NCBI RefSeq assembly: GCF_011759705.1
Contig: NZ_JAAOZF010000001.1
Span: forward strand, 1,485,152 to 1,549,151
Source: Microbacterium ulmi
GTDB lineage: Bacteria > Actinomycetota > Actinomycetes > Actinomycetales > Microbacteriaceae
DNA: 64,000 bases
Reading direction: 5' to 3'
The translations under genes and the position numbers were made by a program. The notes beneath the pieces were generated by a model that saw only the letters and a program-made list of their open reading frames with translations, was not told the DNA's origin and did not search any database. Each line of letters opens with the position of its first letter. Position 1 is the stretch's first letter. This document shows, in pieces, positions 40,359-49,939 of the stretch.

Positions 40359-43300
40359 GTGTCGAACCTCGCCATTCTGAGCCTCAAGAACCGCGCCCTC
40401 ATCGCCCTCGTGACCATCGTCGCGGCGGTCTTCGGCGGACTCGCCCTCGTCAACCTCAAGCAGGAGCTCATCCCCTCGATCGAGTTCCCCCAGCTGTCGA
40501 TCCTGTCGACGTACCCGGGCGCATCGCCCGACGTCGTCAACAACGACGTCTCCACCCCGATCGAGACCGCCATCCAGGGGATCCCTGGCCTGGAGTCGAC
40601 CTCGGCGACGAGCACGACCAACGCCTCGATCATCCAGGCGTCGTTCACGTACGGCACGGACCTCGCGACCGCCGAGCAGAAGATCCTGCAGGCGGTCAAC
40701 CGCATCAGGAGCCAGCTGCCCGAAGGCGTCGAGCCGAACGTCGTGTCGTTCTCGATCGACGACCTCCCCGTCATCCAGCTCGCGATCACGGGCTACGACG
40801 ACGAGGAGACGATCCAGTCGCAGCTCGAGGCCACGGCCATCCCCGACCTCGAGGACATCGCGGGCGTGAGCTCCGCGCAGGTCGTGGGGGGTCGCGGCGA
40901 GCGCGTCACGATCACTCCGGATGCCGCGAAGCTCGCCGAGAAGGGCTTCTCGCAGCAGGCGATCACCGACGCGCTCGACCAGAACGGCATCCTGTTTCCC
41001 GGCGGCACCGTGACGGAGGGCGAGCAGACCCTGACGGTGCAGACGGGCGCGAAGCTCACATCGGTCGACGCGGTCGCTGCCCTGCCGCTCGTGCCGTCGG
41101 ACGCGCAGCAGTTCCAGGCGGGCGCCGTGACGATCGCGGACGTCGCGACCGTCGCCCAGGAGCAGGACCCCGTCACGTCGATCTCGCGCGTCAACGGCGA
41201 GCCGGCGCTCACGATCGCCGTGACGAAGCTCCCCGCCGCCAACACGGTCGACGTCTCGCGCGCCGTCACGGCGGCGATCCCCGACCTGCAGGACTCGATC
41301 GGGGCGGATGCCGAGTTCACGGTCGTCTTCGACCAGGCCCCCTACATCCAGCAGTCCATCGAGTCGCTCGCGCAGGAGGGCCTGCTGGGGCTCCTGTTCG
41401 CCGTCATCATCATCCTGCTGTTCCTGCTCTCGGTGCGCTCGACGCTCGTCACCGCGATCTCGATCCCGACGAGCGTGCTCATCACGTTCATCGGCATCCA
41501 GGCGTTCGGCTACTCGCTCAACATCCTGACGCTCGGCGCGCTCACGATCGCGATCGGACGCGTCGTCGACGACTCGATCGTCGTCATCGAGAACATCAAG
41601 CGACACTACGTCGGCGATGCCGACAAGCTGCAGTCGATCATCCGCGCCGTGCGCGAGGTGGCCACAGCGGTCTCGGCGTCGACGATCACGACGGTCGCCG
41701 TGTTCCTCCCGATTTCGTTCGTCGGCGACGTCACGGGCGAGCTGTTCCGCCCGTTCGCCCTCACCGTCACGATCGCGATGCTGGCGTCGCTGCTCGTCTC
41801 GCTCACGATCGTGCCCGTGCTCGCATACTGGTTCCTGCGGCCCGGGAAGCCCATCCTCGACGAGAACGGCGCCGAGATCGACCCCGAGGACCCGGCCGCC
41901 CCGCCGAGCCGTCTGCAGAAGGCGTACCTGCCGATCCTGCGGTGGACGCTCACGCACTCCTGGGTGACGCTCCTGCTCGCCGTGCTCGTCCTCGCCGGCA
42001 CGGCCGCCGCCGCGCCGCTCATGAAGATCAACTTCCTCGGCGACTCGGGCCAGAACACGTTCTCGATGACGCAGCAGGTCGGCGCGGCGGCGAGCCTCGA
42101 GGCGAAGGATGCCGCGGCCCGCCAGGTCGAGGACGCGATCGAGGGCATCGACGGCATCGACACCGTCCAGACCTCGATCGGCTCGAGCGGATCCGCGCTG
42201 CGCGATGCGTTCAGCGGCGGAAGCGGCGGCATCACCTACTCGATCACGACGTCTCCCGACGCCGACCAGCTCGCCGTCCGAGACGACGTGCAGCGCGCGG
42301 TCGCCGGCCTCGACGGCGTCGGCACGATCACGATCGCCGCAGGTGGCGGCGGTTTCGGGTCGACCGACATCGACATCGACATCACGGCGCCCGACTCCGG
42401 GACGCTGCAGACCGCGACCGACGACGTCGTGAGCGCGCTCGACGGGAAGGACGGCCTCGACCAGGTCACGTCGAACCTCGCGGCATCCCTCCCCTACGTC
42501 GCCGTCACGGTCGACCGTGACAAGGCCGCGTCGCTGGGGCTGTCGGAGGTTTCGGTCGGCGCGCTCGTTTCGGGCACGATGCAGCCGCGGCAGGTCGGAA
42601 CGGTCGAGATCGACGGCACGGGCCTGACGGTGTACCTCGCGGCGTCGAGCGTCCCCGGAACGATCGACGACCTCGCGAAGCTCGAGATCCCCAGCGCGAC
42701 GGGCCTCATCACGCTCGACGAGGTCGCGACGGTCGCCCAGAGCGAGGGGCCGACCTCGGTCACGACGCAGCGCGGGCAGCGGACGGCGACCGTCACGGTC
42801 ACCCCGGGGACCGACGACCTCAACACGGCGTCCGCCACGATCACCACGGCGCTCGACGACCTCGAGCTGCCGACGGGCGCCCGGGCATCGCTCGGCGGTG
42901 TGCTCTCGCAGCAGCAGGACGCGTTCTCGCAGCTCGGCCTCGCGATGCTCGCCGCGATCCTCATCGTCTACATCGTGATGGTCGCGACGTTCAAGTCGCT
43001 GCGCCAGCCACTGCTGCTGCTCGTGTCGGTGCCGTTCGCGGCGACGGGCGCGATCCTGCTGCAGATCGTCACGGGCGTGCCGCTCGGCGTCGCGTCGCTC
43101 ATCGGCGTGCTGATGCTCATCGGCATCGTCGTGACGAACGCGATCGTCCTCGTCGACCTCGTCAACCAGTACCGCGAGAAGGGCCTGTCGACACACGATG
43201 CGACGGTCGCGGGCGGCGCTCGACGCCTCCGCCCCATCCTCATGACGGCGCTCGCGACGATCTTCGCCCTGACCCCGATGGCGCTCGGCATCACGGGTCA

Positions 43301-43598
43301 CGGCGGGTTCATCTCGCAGCCGCTCGCGATCGTCGTGATCGGCGGCCTCGTGTCGTCGACGGTCCTGACGCTGCTCGTGCTGCCGACGCTCTACAACCTC
43401 GTCGAGGGCGCCAGGGAGCGCCGCGCGCGACACGGCGGCGGGACGGATGCCGCATCCCACGCGTCCGCCGCCGACGAGCCGTCCGCCGACGGCCGGCTCG
43501 CGGAGGCGCCCGCCGCGGTCGGAGCCGCGCTCGCGGGCCTGCCGTCAGCGGCGCCCGTGACGCAGCTGCGCCGCACGCGGCGCGGTCCGCGCGACTGA
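40359..43598 (+). CDS. RND family efflux transporter (HAE1/SwrC-like)
   Basis: A 1,079-residue inner-membrane exporter with the RND plan: TM1 at the start, two large extracytoplasmic loops (about 30-325 and 555-840) and two blocks of TM helices. The TM4 proton-relay motif [14 protein letters not shown] is at about residues 400-413. The closest type in monoderms is SwrC/YerP, which works without an outer-membrane channel; no membrane-fusion partner gene is present. GTG 40359 has GAAGG 5 nt upstream. Substrates could be lipids, lipopeptides or drugs. The C-terminal 60 residues are an Ala-rich tail. Confidence 0.92.
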   Translation: MSNLAILSLKNRALIALVTIVAAVFGGLALVNLKQELIPSIEFPQLSILSTYPGASPDVVNNDVSTPIETAIQGIPGLESTSATSTTNASIIQASFTYGTDLATAEQKILQAVNRIRSQLPEGVEPNVVSFSIDDLPVIQLAITGYDDEETIQSQLEATAIPDLEDIAGVSSAQVVGGRGERVTITPDAAKLAEKGFSQQAITDALDQNGILFPGGTVTEGEQTLTVQTGAKLTSVDAVAALPLVPSDAQQFQAGAVTIADVATVAQEQDPVTSISRVNGEPALTIAVTKLPAANTVDVSRAVTAAIPDLQDSIGADAEFTVVFDQAPYIQQSIESLAQEGLLGLLFAVIIILLFLLSVRSTLVTAISIPTSVLITFIGIQAFGYSLNILTLGALTIAIGRVVDDSIVVIENIKRHYVGDADKLQSIIRAVREVATAVSASTITTVAVFLPISFVGDVTGELFRPFALTVTIAMLASLLVSLTIVPVLAYWFLRPGKPILDENGAEIDPEDPAAPPSRLQKAYLPILRWTLTHSWVTLLLAVLVLAGTAAAAPLMKINFLGDSGQNTFSMTQQVGAAASLEAKDAAARQVEDAIEGIDGIDTVQTSIGSSGSALRDAFSGGSGGITYSITTSPDADQLAVRDDVQRAVAGLDGVGTITIAAGGGGFGSTDIDIDITAPDSGTLQTATDDVVSALDGKDGLDQVTSNLAASLPYVAVTVDRDKAASLGLSEVSVGALVSGTMQPRQVGTVEIDGTGLTVYLAASSVPGTIDDLAKLEIPSATGLITLDEVATVAQSEGPTSVTTQRGQRTATVTVTPGTDDLNTASATITTALDDLELPTGARASLGGVLSQQQDAFSQLGLAMLAAILIVYIVMVATFKSLRQPLLLLVSVPFAATGAILLQIVTGVPLGVASLIGVLMLIGIVVTNAIVLVDLVNQYREKGLSTHDATVAGGARRLRPILMTALATIFALTPMALGITGHGGFISQPLAIVVIGGLVSSTVLTLLVLPTLYNLVEGARERRARHGGGTDAASHASAADEPSADGRLAEAPAAVGAALAGLPSAAPVTQLRRTRRGPRD

Positions 43599-43609
43599 CG
43601 CGCCGTCGA

Positions 43610-43648
43610 GAAGGGGCCGGGACGGCGGGATGCCGCTCCCGGCCCTTC
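43610..43648 (+). terminator. Terminator after the RND gene
   Basis: GAAGGGGCCGGGA can pair with TCCCGGCCCTTC (43637-43648) with one bulged G, giving a 12-bp stem with a 14-nt loop 12 nt past the stop codon. Confidence 0.65.
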
Positions 43649-43752
43649 GTCGTCCGTGCACGCAAGGGGGTATCGCGCGCCCGGGACCTGCGGGAGTAGC
43701 TTTGCGGCATCCGGGGCCGAACCTCGGGCCACGAAGACGAGAGGGGGGCCTC

Positions 43753-45390
43753 ATGTCCTCGCACGAACCGCAGGAGAGCGAACTGCGCCACCACGACGCC
43801 GAGCTGCGTCACGCGATGCACGACCCAGAGCAGGCCCTCGAGAACGAGTTCGAGCTCACCGGCGACGTCATGCTCGCCGTGCAGGACTTCTCGAGCGAGG
43901 AGCAGGGCTACCACAAGACCCTCAAGCCACGGCAGATCCAGATGATCGCCATCGGCGGCGCGATCGGCACGGGGCTGTTCCTCGGTGCCGGCGGGCGCCT
44001 CGCCAGTTCGGGGCCTTCGCTCGTGCTCGTGTACGCCGTGTGCGGCTTCTTCGCCTTCCTGATCCTGCGCGCGCTCGGCGAGCTCGTGCTGCACCGGCCG
44101 TCGTCGGGGTCGTTCGTCTCCTACGCGCGCGAGTTCTACGGCGAGAAGATGGCCTACACCGCCGGGTGGCTGTACTTCCTCAACTGGGCGTTCACGTCGA
44201 TCGTCGACGTCACGGCGATCGCCCTCTACGTCAAGTTCTGGGCGCCGTACTGGGAGCCGCTGCAGGCGATCCCGCAGTGGACCATCGCGCTCGTCGCGCT
44301 CGTGGTCGTCCTGTCTCTGAACCTCGTCTCCGTGAAGGTCTTCGGCGAGATGGAGTTCTGGTTCGCACTCATCAAGGTGACGGCCCTCATCGTCTTCCTC
44401 GTCATCGGCGTGATCTTCCTCCTCTTCGTGGGGAGGACGGATGTCGGGGCCACGGGGTTCTCTGTGATCGGCGACAACGGCGGCATGTTCCCGATGGGAG
44501 CGTTCGCGCCGCTCGTCGCGATCAGCGGCGTCGTCTTCGCGTACGCCGCGATCGAGCTCGTCGGCACGGCCGCGGGCGAGACGGCCGAGCCGCGGAAGGT
44601 GATGCCCCGGGCCGTCAACACCGTCGTGTTCCGCATCGCGGTCTTCTATGTCGGCTCGGTGCTCCTGCTCTCGCTCCTGCTGCCGTTCACGGAGTACTCG
44701 GCCGACGAATCGCCCTTCGTGACGTTCTTCTCGCACATCGGCTCGCCCGAGGCGGGGGCCGCGTCGGCATCCATCATGAACTTCGTCGTGCTCACGGCCG
44801 CCCTGTCGAGCCTCAACGCGGGCCTGTACTCGACGGGTCGCATCCTGCGATCGATGGCGGTCAACGGGTCCGCGCCGCGGTTCACCGAGCGGATGTCGCG
44901 CAACGGCGTGCCGTACGGCGGCATCGTGCTGACGTCCTTCATCACGCTGCTCGGCGTCGGGCTCAACGCGCTCGTTCCCTCGCAGGCGTTCGAGATCGTG
45001 CTGGAGGTGTCGGCGCTCGGCATCATCGGCGGCTGGGCGACGATCGTGCTGTGCCAGATGAAGCTGCACAGGTGGGCGAACGAGGGGAAGATCGAGCGAC
45101 CGGCGTTCCGGCTGTTCGGAGCGCCGTTCACGGCCTGGCTGACGCTCGCGTTCCTCCTGTTCGTGCTCGTGACGATGGGATTCTCCGAGACGGGCCGGTG
45201 GGTGCTCGCCTCGCTCGTGCTGCTCATCCCGCTGCTCATCGCGGGCTGGTTCGCGTTCCGCGCCCGCATCGCGGAGGCCGCGGCCGAGCGCGAGGGCCAC
45301 ACGGGCACGTTCCCCGTCATCGCGGAGCGGCCCGCGATCGACAATCCGCCTGCGGTGTTCCGGCGGGATCGCGACTCCGACGCGGACTGA
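43753..45390 (+). CDS. Amino-acid permease (APC superfamily, AAT type)
   Basis: A 545-residue 12-TM transporter with the AAT signature [45 protein letters not shown] and the later [32 protein letters not shown]. This resembles AnsP/GabP/CycA-type permeases; L-asparagine or a neutral amino acid is plausible. The 55-residue hydrophilic N-terminus, rich in His and Glu, is longer than usual. GAGAGGGGGG precedes ATG 43753. Confidence 0.9.
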   Translation: MSSHEPQESELRHHDAELRHAMHDPEQALENEFELTGDVMLAVQDFSSEEQGYHKTLKPRQIQMIAIGGAIGTGLFLGAGGRLASSGPSLVLVYAVCGFFAFLILRALGELVLHRPSSGSFVSYAREFYGEKMAYTAGWLYFLNWAFTSIVDVTAIALYVKFWAPYWEPLQAIPQWTIALVALVVVLSLNLVSVKVFGEMEFWFALIKVTALIVFLVIGVIFLLFVGRTDVGATGFSVIGDNGGMFPMGAFAPLVAISGVVFAYAAIELVGTAAGETAEPRKVMPRAVNTVVFRIAVFYVGSVLLLSLLLPFTEYSADESPFVTFFSHIGSPEAGAASASIMNFVVLTAALSSLNAGLYSTGRILRSMAVNGSAPRFTERMSRNGVPYGGIVLTSFITLLGVGLNALVPSQAFEIVLEVSALGIIGGWATIVLCQMKLHRWANEGKIERPAFRLFGAPFTAWLTLAFLLFVLVTMGFSETGRWVLASLVLLIPLLIAGWFAFRARIAEAAAEREGHTGTFPVIAERPAIDNPPAVFRRDRDSDAD

Positions 45391-45408
45391 GCGCCGCGGC
45401 GATCGACG

Positions 45409-46029
45409 TCAGGCGCGCCGGCGGTGCAGCCAGGGGCGCAGCATCCGCGTGACCCACGGAAGCACCCAGAACGTCATGATGGGCGTCAGCACGACGGTCG
45501 AGATGAGCACGCGCGTCACAAGCGGCAGCTCGCCGAACCCGGGGACGAACCCGAACAGCCACGATGCGAGCAGATTGCACGGGAAGAATCCGAGCCAGAT
45601 CGTGACGGACTGCTTCCAGCGCGGGGGTGCGGAGGTGACGGGCTGCTGGACCGGGCCGGTCGTCGGGGAGTCGGCGCCGCGGCGCGACTCGACGTTCGTC
45701 GCGAAGGGCGCGTCGAACCAGCCCTCGATGCCCGTTCGGCGCTCGACCCGCACCTCCTTCGCGAACGACCGGCCGGAGTCGAGCCACCACGCGCGCTGCG
45801 GCGATTGCTCCCACGTCTCGAGGGTCGGGATGTCGCGGAAGCGGTAGAGCATGTACCAGAGGTCGCTCGCCTCGCCCGCCCTGACCCAGCCCGAGCCGAG
45901 GAATCCGGGGAACGCGGTCGCGAGGTCGGTTCCCGCCTGCATCCAGCTCGTCGCCTCGACGGTGCGATCCGCGTCGATGCGCCGCTCGATCGCGACGGTG
46001 ACGGGGTGCGGGGCTTCGGGCTCTGCCAT
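45409..46029 (-). CDS. Membrane-anchored antibiotic-biosynthesis-monooxygenase (ABM)-like protein
   Basis: A 206-residue protein with an N-terminal ABM/dimeric alpha-beta-barrel domain (AIERRIDADRTVEATSWMQAGTDLATAFPGFLGSGWVRAGEASDLWYMLYRFRD) and two C-terminal transmembrane helices. Such fused ABM proteins are known but their activity is not. GACAAT (46042-46037, minus) lies 7 nt before ATG 46029, so the message is probably leaderless. It is convergent with the permease gene. Confidence 0.8.
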   Translation of the reverse strand: MAEPEAPHPVTVAIERRIDADRTVEATSWMQAGTDLATAFPGFLGSGWVRAGEASDLWYMLYRFRDIPTLETWEQSPQRAWWLDSGRSFAKEVRVERRTGIEGWFDAPFATNVESRRGADSPTTGPVQQPVTSAPPRWKQSVTIWLGFFPCNLLASWLFGFVPGFGELPLVTRVLISTVVLTPIMTFWVLPWVTRMLRPWLHRRRA

Positions 46030-46153
46030 ACCCACCATTGTCGGCGGCGCGTGTGTCGCGCATGTTGCCGCCGGCGTCGGGTGGATGGACTCGAGCGCTG
46101 GCTGCACAGTTCGCGTTCGGGGCCGGACGGCGGGTGTCTTCCCAGGGTGGTCC

Positions 46154-46360
46154 GATAGGCTCGTGAGGTCGGCTCTGGACCCCGCGACGCGCTCGCGGAT
46201 GGGTTTGTGAGTCCAAGGGGCCGATGGTGAGCGCCGATCGACGCACATCACCATCACATGAATGGCCCCGGCCGACGGATGTCCGGGTCTGCTCGCGCAC
46301 TGCTGTCGTTGTCGCAGTCGCGGGCGCTGTTCTCGTGCGAAGAGAACCCAGAAGGACATC
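46154..46360 (+). promoter_or_regulatory. Long 5' leader of the RNA helicase gene
   Basis: A TAGGCT -10-like hexamer lies near 46154-46159, about 200 nt before the helicase start, and no gene fills the gap. The leader can form a CCGCGA/TCGCGG stem-loop (about 46189-46205). DEAD-box helicase genes often have long, structured, cold- or self-regulated leaders. A short ORF at 46258 runs out of the leader but lacks a clear ribosome site. Confidence 0.4.
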
Positions 46361-48460
46361 ATGCCCAAGAACAAGAAGCCCGCCGGCGGCCGCGCCGCGA
46401 AGAACTTCGAGCCGCGCTATGGCGCCAAGACGTCGTTCCAGGACCGCAAGCGCCGCCCCGGGGAGGCGTCCGGAGGCAAGCCCGGCAGCAAGAGCGCCGG
46501 TCACCGCGGATACCGCCCTGAGACGGATGCCGGTGCCCCGGCGAAGAAGCGCTGGACGGCGCAGGAGCGCGCCGGCCGCGACGAGGCGCGGGGGATCCGC
46601 TCGCAGGCGCGCGACCCGCGTGACGCGCGTGCGCCGCGCGAGGGTGAGCGCTCCGCCCGCCGAGAGTACGGCGACGCGCGTCCGCCGCGCGAGTTCGGCA
46701 CCCGCCCTGCGCGTTCGTTCGACGACCGGCCTCGCCGTGACGATCGCCCTGCGCGTTCGTTCGACGACCGGCCTCGCCGTGACGATCGCCCTGCGCGTTC
46801 GTTCGACGACCGGCCTCGCCGCGACGGGGATCGCGTGCAGCGTTCGTTCGGTGGGCCGCGTCGGGATGACCGCCCGGCCCGGTCGTATGACGACCGCCCT
46901 CGTCGTGACGACCGCCCAGCGCGGTCGTCCGACGATCGTCCCCGCCGTGACTCCTCCGATCGCCCAGCGCGCTCGTTCGACGATCGCCCGGCTCGTTCGC
47001 GCGCCGATCGCCCGAAGCGCGACTTCGGCGACCGCCCTGCCCGGTCCTTCGACGGTCCCCGTCGGGACGACCGTCCTGTGCGTTCGTCCGACGACCGGCC
47101 TCGCCGTGACGGGGATCGCCCGCAGCGGTCGTTCGACGGGCCGCGCCGTGAGCGTGAGGACCGACCGAACCGTGCCGACTGGAACGCCGCACCGACGCGT
47201 GACAAGGCGTATGAAGCGCACGTCGACGTCGTCCACGAGCGCCTTCAGGCCGAGGCGATCCAGGCCGAAGAGGTCGCGGACGTGACGTTCGGCAGCCTGG
47301 GGCTCGGCGACAACATCGTCCGCACGCTCGCAGATCTGGGCGCGGCATCCCCGTTCCCGATCCAGGCGGCGACGATCGCCCCGATCCTCGACGGCAAGGA
47401 CGTCCTGGCACGCGGTCGCACGGGCTCCGGCAAGACGATCGCGTTCGGCGCGCCCCTCGTCGAGTCGATCCTGCGCTCGCAGGCCGGCAAGCGCCGCGAG
47501 TTCGGCCGCACGCCGAAGGCGCTCATCCTCGCCCCCACTCGCGAGCTCGCGCTCCAGATCGACCGCACGATCCAGCCGATCGCCCGCAGCGTGGGCCTGT
47601 TCACGACGCAGATCTACGGCGGCGTGCCGCAGGGTCGCCAGGTCGGCGCCCTCCGGAAGGGCGTCGACATCATCATCGGCACCCCGGGCCGCATCGAGGA
47701 CCTCGTCGAGCAGGGCAAGCTGGATCTCTCCGACATCCGCATCGCCGTGCTCGACGAAGCCGACCACATGTGCGACCTGGGCTTCCTCGAGCCCGTGCAG
47801 CGGATCCTCCGCCGCACCGAGGCCGGCTCGCAGAAGCTCTTGTTCTCGGCGACGCTCGACCGCGAGGTCGCGGCTCTCGTCGACGAGTTCCTCGTCGAGC
47901 CTGCCGTCTTCGAGGTCGCCGGCGAAGACCAGGACTCCGGAACGATCGACCACCGTGTGCTCGTCATCGACCACCGCGACAAGGCCGAGATCCTCGCGTC
48001 GCTCGTCGACCGCGAGGGCAAGACCCTCGTGTTCGCCCGAACCCGCGCCTACGCCGAGATGCTCGCCGAGCAGTTCGACGACGCCGGCATCCGCGCGCTC
48101 GCCCTCCACGGCGACCTCAACCAGGCCAAGCGCACCCGCAACCTCGAACGGCTCACATCGGGCCGCGTCCAGGTGCTCGTGGCGACGGATGTCGCGGCCC
48201 GCGGCATCCATGTCGACGACATCGATCTCGTGATCCAGGCCGACATGCCCGACGAGTACAAGACGTACCTGCACCGCTCGGGCCGCACGGGCCGCGCGGG
48301 CCGCTCGGGAACGGTCGTGACGCTCATCGCGCGTCAGCGCCGGCGCCGGATGATGGAGCTGCTCGAGCGCGCCGAGATCGACGCGCCGTTCGACGAGGTG
48401 CGTGTCGGCGACGATCTGCTGGAGGAGCTCAGCGGCCGTCAGGTCGACCCCGTCGGCTGA
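46361..48460 (+). CDS. DEAD-box RNA helicase with Arg/Asp-rich N-terminal tail
   Basis: A 699-residue helicase. The first 290 residues are disordered and strongly charged, including repeats of the form RPARSFDDRPRRDD (about 110-265). The catalytic core follows: Q-region SPFPIQAATIAPIL, motif I ARGRTGSGKT (about 350), PTRELA, TPGR, motif II DEAD (about 464), SAT, and motif VI HRSGRTGRAGR (about 638). Such tails drive RNA binding and condensate formation in other helicases. GAAGGA lies 4 nt before the ATG. The role is probably RNA remodelling in the cold or ribosome assembly. Having the Arg-rich region at the N-terminus rather than the C-terminus is less usual. Confidence 0.93.
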   Translation: MPKNKKPAGGRAAKNFEPRYGAKTSFQDRKRRPGEASGGKPGSKSAGHRGYRPETDAGAPAKKRWTAQERAGRDEARGIRSQARDPRDARAPREGERSARREYGDARPPREFGTRPARSFDDRPRRDDRPARSFDDRPRRDDRPARSFDDRPRRDGDRVQRSFGGPRRDDRPARSYDDRPRRDDRPARSSDDRPRRDSSDRPARSFDDRPARSRADRPKRDFGDRPARSFDGPRRDDRPVRSSDDRPRRDGDRPQRSFDGPRREREDRPNRADWNAAPTRDKAYEAHVDVVHERLQAEAIQAEEVADVTFGSLGLGDNIVRTLADLGAASPFPIQAATIAPILDGKDVLARGRTGSGKTIAFGAPLVESILRSQAGKRREFGRTPKALILAPTRELALQIDRTIQPIARSVGLFTTQIYGGVPQGRQVGALRKGVDIIIGTPGRIEDLVEQGKLDLSDIRIAVLDEADHMCDLGFLEPVQRILRRTEAGSQKLLFSATLDREVAALVDEFLVEPAVFEVAGEDQDSGTIDHRVLVIDHRDKAEILASLVDREGKTLVFARTRAYAEMLAEQFDDAGIRALALHGDLNQAKRTRNLERLTSGRVQVLVATDVAARGIHVDDIDLVIQADMPDEYKTYLHRSGRTGRAGRSGTVVTLIARQRRRRMMELLERAEIDAPFDEVRVGDDLLEELSGRQVDPVG
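46703..46826 (+). repeat. Three tandem 42-bp coding repeats
   Basis: The unit starting CGCCCTGCGCGTTCG occurs at 46703-46744, 46745-46786 and 46787 onward; the first two are identical. Each encodes one RPARSFDDRPRRDD-type repeat of the helicase tail. Further degenerate copies run to about 47150. Identical copies suggest recent slippage or recombination. Confidence 0.85.
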
Positions 48461-48513
48461 GCCGCAGCCGAGTGCGGCGGCACTCGCGCACGGGACCGCG
48501 GACACGCGGCGAG

Positions 48514-48547
48514 ACCCTGCACCCGCATGGGCAGCCGGGTGCAGGGT
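48514..48547. terminator. Terminator between helicase and glycosyltransferase genes
   Basis: ACCCTGCACCC pairs perfectly with GGGTGCAGGGT (48514-48524 with 48537-48547), an 11-bp stem with a 12-nt loop between convergent genes. Confidence 0.75.
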
Positions 48548-48598
48548 GTCGGCGTCGTCACTCTGCGCACGAGGTCGCGGCTGCGGTCACGCCCGGGG

Positions 48599-49876
48599 TC
48601 AGGGCGGTGCGAGAGCCTCGATGAGCTCGGCGGCCCTCGGCGCCCCTCCCAGGGAGCGGAGCTGCGCGCCGACGCGGGCCGCGGCATCCCGGAACGAGCG
48701 ATCGCCCGCGACGCGATCGAAACCCGCGCGGACCTGAGCCGCCGTCGGCGTGCCGGTGCGCAGGTTGACGCCCGCACGGGCCCACGCGACGCGGGCCGCG
48801 ATCTCGGGCTTGTCGAGGTCGCCGCCCGCGATGACGAGCGGGATGTCGTGCGCCAGCGCTGCCAGGACGCCTCCCCAGCCGCCGTTGGTCACGACGACGT
48901 CGACGCGGGGGAGCAGCCGCGCGTAGGGGACGAAGCCCGCGACGCGCGCATTCCGGGGCACGGGGAACGGTAGGCTGTCGCGGCCGGGAACCCCGCTCGT
49001 CGCGACCACGATCGCGTCGACGTCGGCGAGGGCCTCCAGCGCGGGCCGCAGCAGATTCGTCGGATCGATGTTGAACGTGCCCTGCGTCACGTGCACGACG
49101 GTCCGCCCGTCGAGGTCTCCCCACCACGGCGGCGGATCGACCTCGGGCTGTGCCGCTCGCGTCGTGTGAGCCAGCTCTCCCACGAACTGCACGTGGGGCG
49201 GGCGGTCGGGCCGCTCGAAGTCGAGAAGCGGAACACCGCTCGCGACGACGAGCGCGGGGGAGAACACGGTCTGGTCGAACGTCCGCGTCGCCGGGGGGAG
49301 TCCGACGGCCGCGCGCGCCCGTGCGAGCGGCTTCGTCAGCGGACGGGAGAACATCGGCACGAGGGCGCGGAGCGCGGCATCCCGCGTCCGCGTCACCACG
49401 TTCGTGCCGGGGGCCAGGCCCATCCCACTGGGAGGACCCGAGGTGCCCGAGAGATTGAGTGGCAGCACGCTCACCGTGGCCCACGCGCCCCCGCGCTGCT
49501 CTGCGAAGAAGGCGGCGCCGACCGACAGCTCGTCCATCGCGATGACGTCCCACGGCTCGCGCTCCCATTCGCTCCGGAGGTCGTCGACCTGCGCGGGTGC
49601 CGTGCCGATCATGACGTCCGCGACGTTGATGAGCAGCTGTCCGAGCCCCTTCTTGCCGACCAGGCGCGGGAACGTCGCCTGCATGTCGTTCTCGTCGAAG
49701 TCGGGCGCGACGCGCCACGGCACGAAGCGCGCTCCGGATGCCTCGACCCGACCCTGGAAGGCGGAACCCGTGTAGAACCGCACGTCGTTCCCGCGCGCGA
49801 CCAGCTCGGACGCGACGGCCGCGATGGGCGTCACGTGCCCCGTGAACGGCATCGCCTCGAGCATGATCCGCGCCAT
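48599..49876 (-). CDS. GT1 family glycosyltransferase (MGT/macrolide-type)
   Basis: A 425-residue GT-B glycosyltransferase. The N-terminus (MARIMLEAMPFTGHVTPIAAVASELVARGNDVRFYTG) and the C-terminal donor-binding block (VVVTNGGWGGVLAALAHDIPLVIAGGDLDKPEIAARVAWARAGV) match the UDP-glycosyltransferases that act on macrolides and other small lipophilic acceptors. The HCGxxS-type PSPG region is degenerate (TNGGWGGV). AAGGTGG precedes ATG 49876. It could inactivate drugs or decorate a metabolite; no biosynthetic cluster is next to it. Confidence 0.87.
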   Translation of the reverse strand: MARIMLEAMPFTGHVTPIAAVASELVARGNDVRFYTGSAFQGRVEASGARFVPWRVAPDFDENDMQATFPRLVGKKGLGQLLINVADVMIGTAPAQVDDLRSEWEREPWDVIAMDELSVGAAFFAEQRGGAWATVSVLPLNLSGTSGPPSGMGLAPGTNVVTRTRDAALRALVPMFSRPLTKPLARARAAVGLPPATRTFDQTVFSPALVVASGVPLLDFERPDRPPHVQFVGELAHTTRAAQPEVDPPPWWGDLDGRTVVHVTQGTFNIDPTNLLRPALEALADVDAIVVATSGVPGRDSLPFPVPRNARVAGFVPYARLLPRVDVVVTNGGWGGVLAALAHDIPLVIAGGDLDKPEIAARVAWARAGVNLRTGTPTAAQVRAGFDRVAGDRSFRDAAARVGAQLRSLGGAPRAAELIEALAPP

Positions 49877-49939
49877 GACACCACCTTCACACAGAGTGCC
49901 CCAATCGCCGCCCCTGATACAGGGCACTCGGCGCGCGCG

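Noticed and set aside
39432..43460. A 1,342-codon open frame on the minus strand across the RND gene
   Set aside because: It is antisense to a well-supported RND transporter, is Arg/Glu/Asp-rich as expected for the reverse strand of GC-rich genes, and matches no known protein.
46258..46521. Leader ORF upstream of and overlapping the helicase start
   Set aside because: No ribosome-binding site, no family match, and it runs out of frame into the helicase gene.
45317..48505. A 1,062-codon minus-strand frame across the helicase gene
   Set aside because: It is the mirror of the helicase and its charged repeats and contains no known domain. Its 3' part includes the genuine ABM gene (45409-46029) but in the same frame only from ATG 46029.
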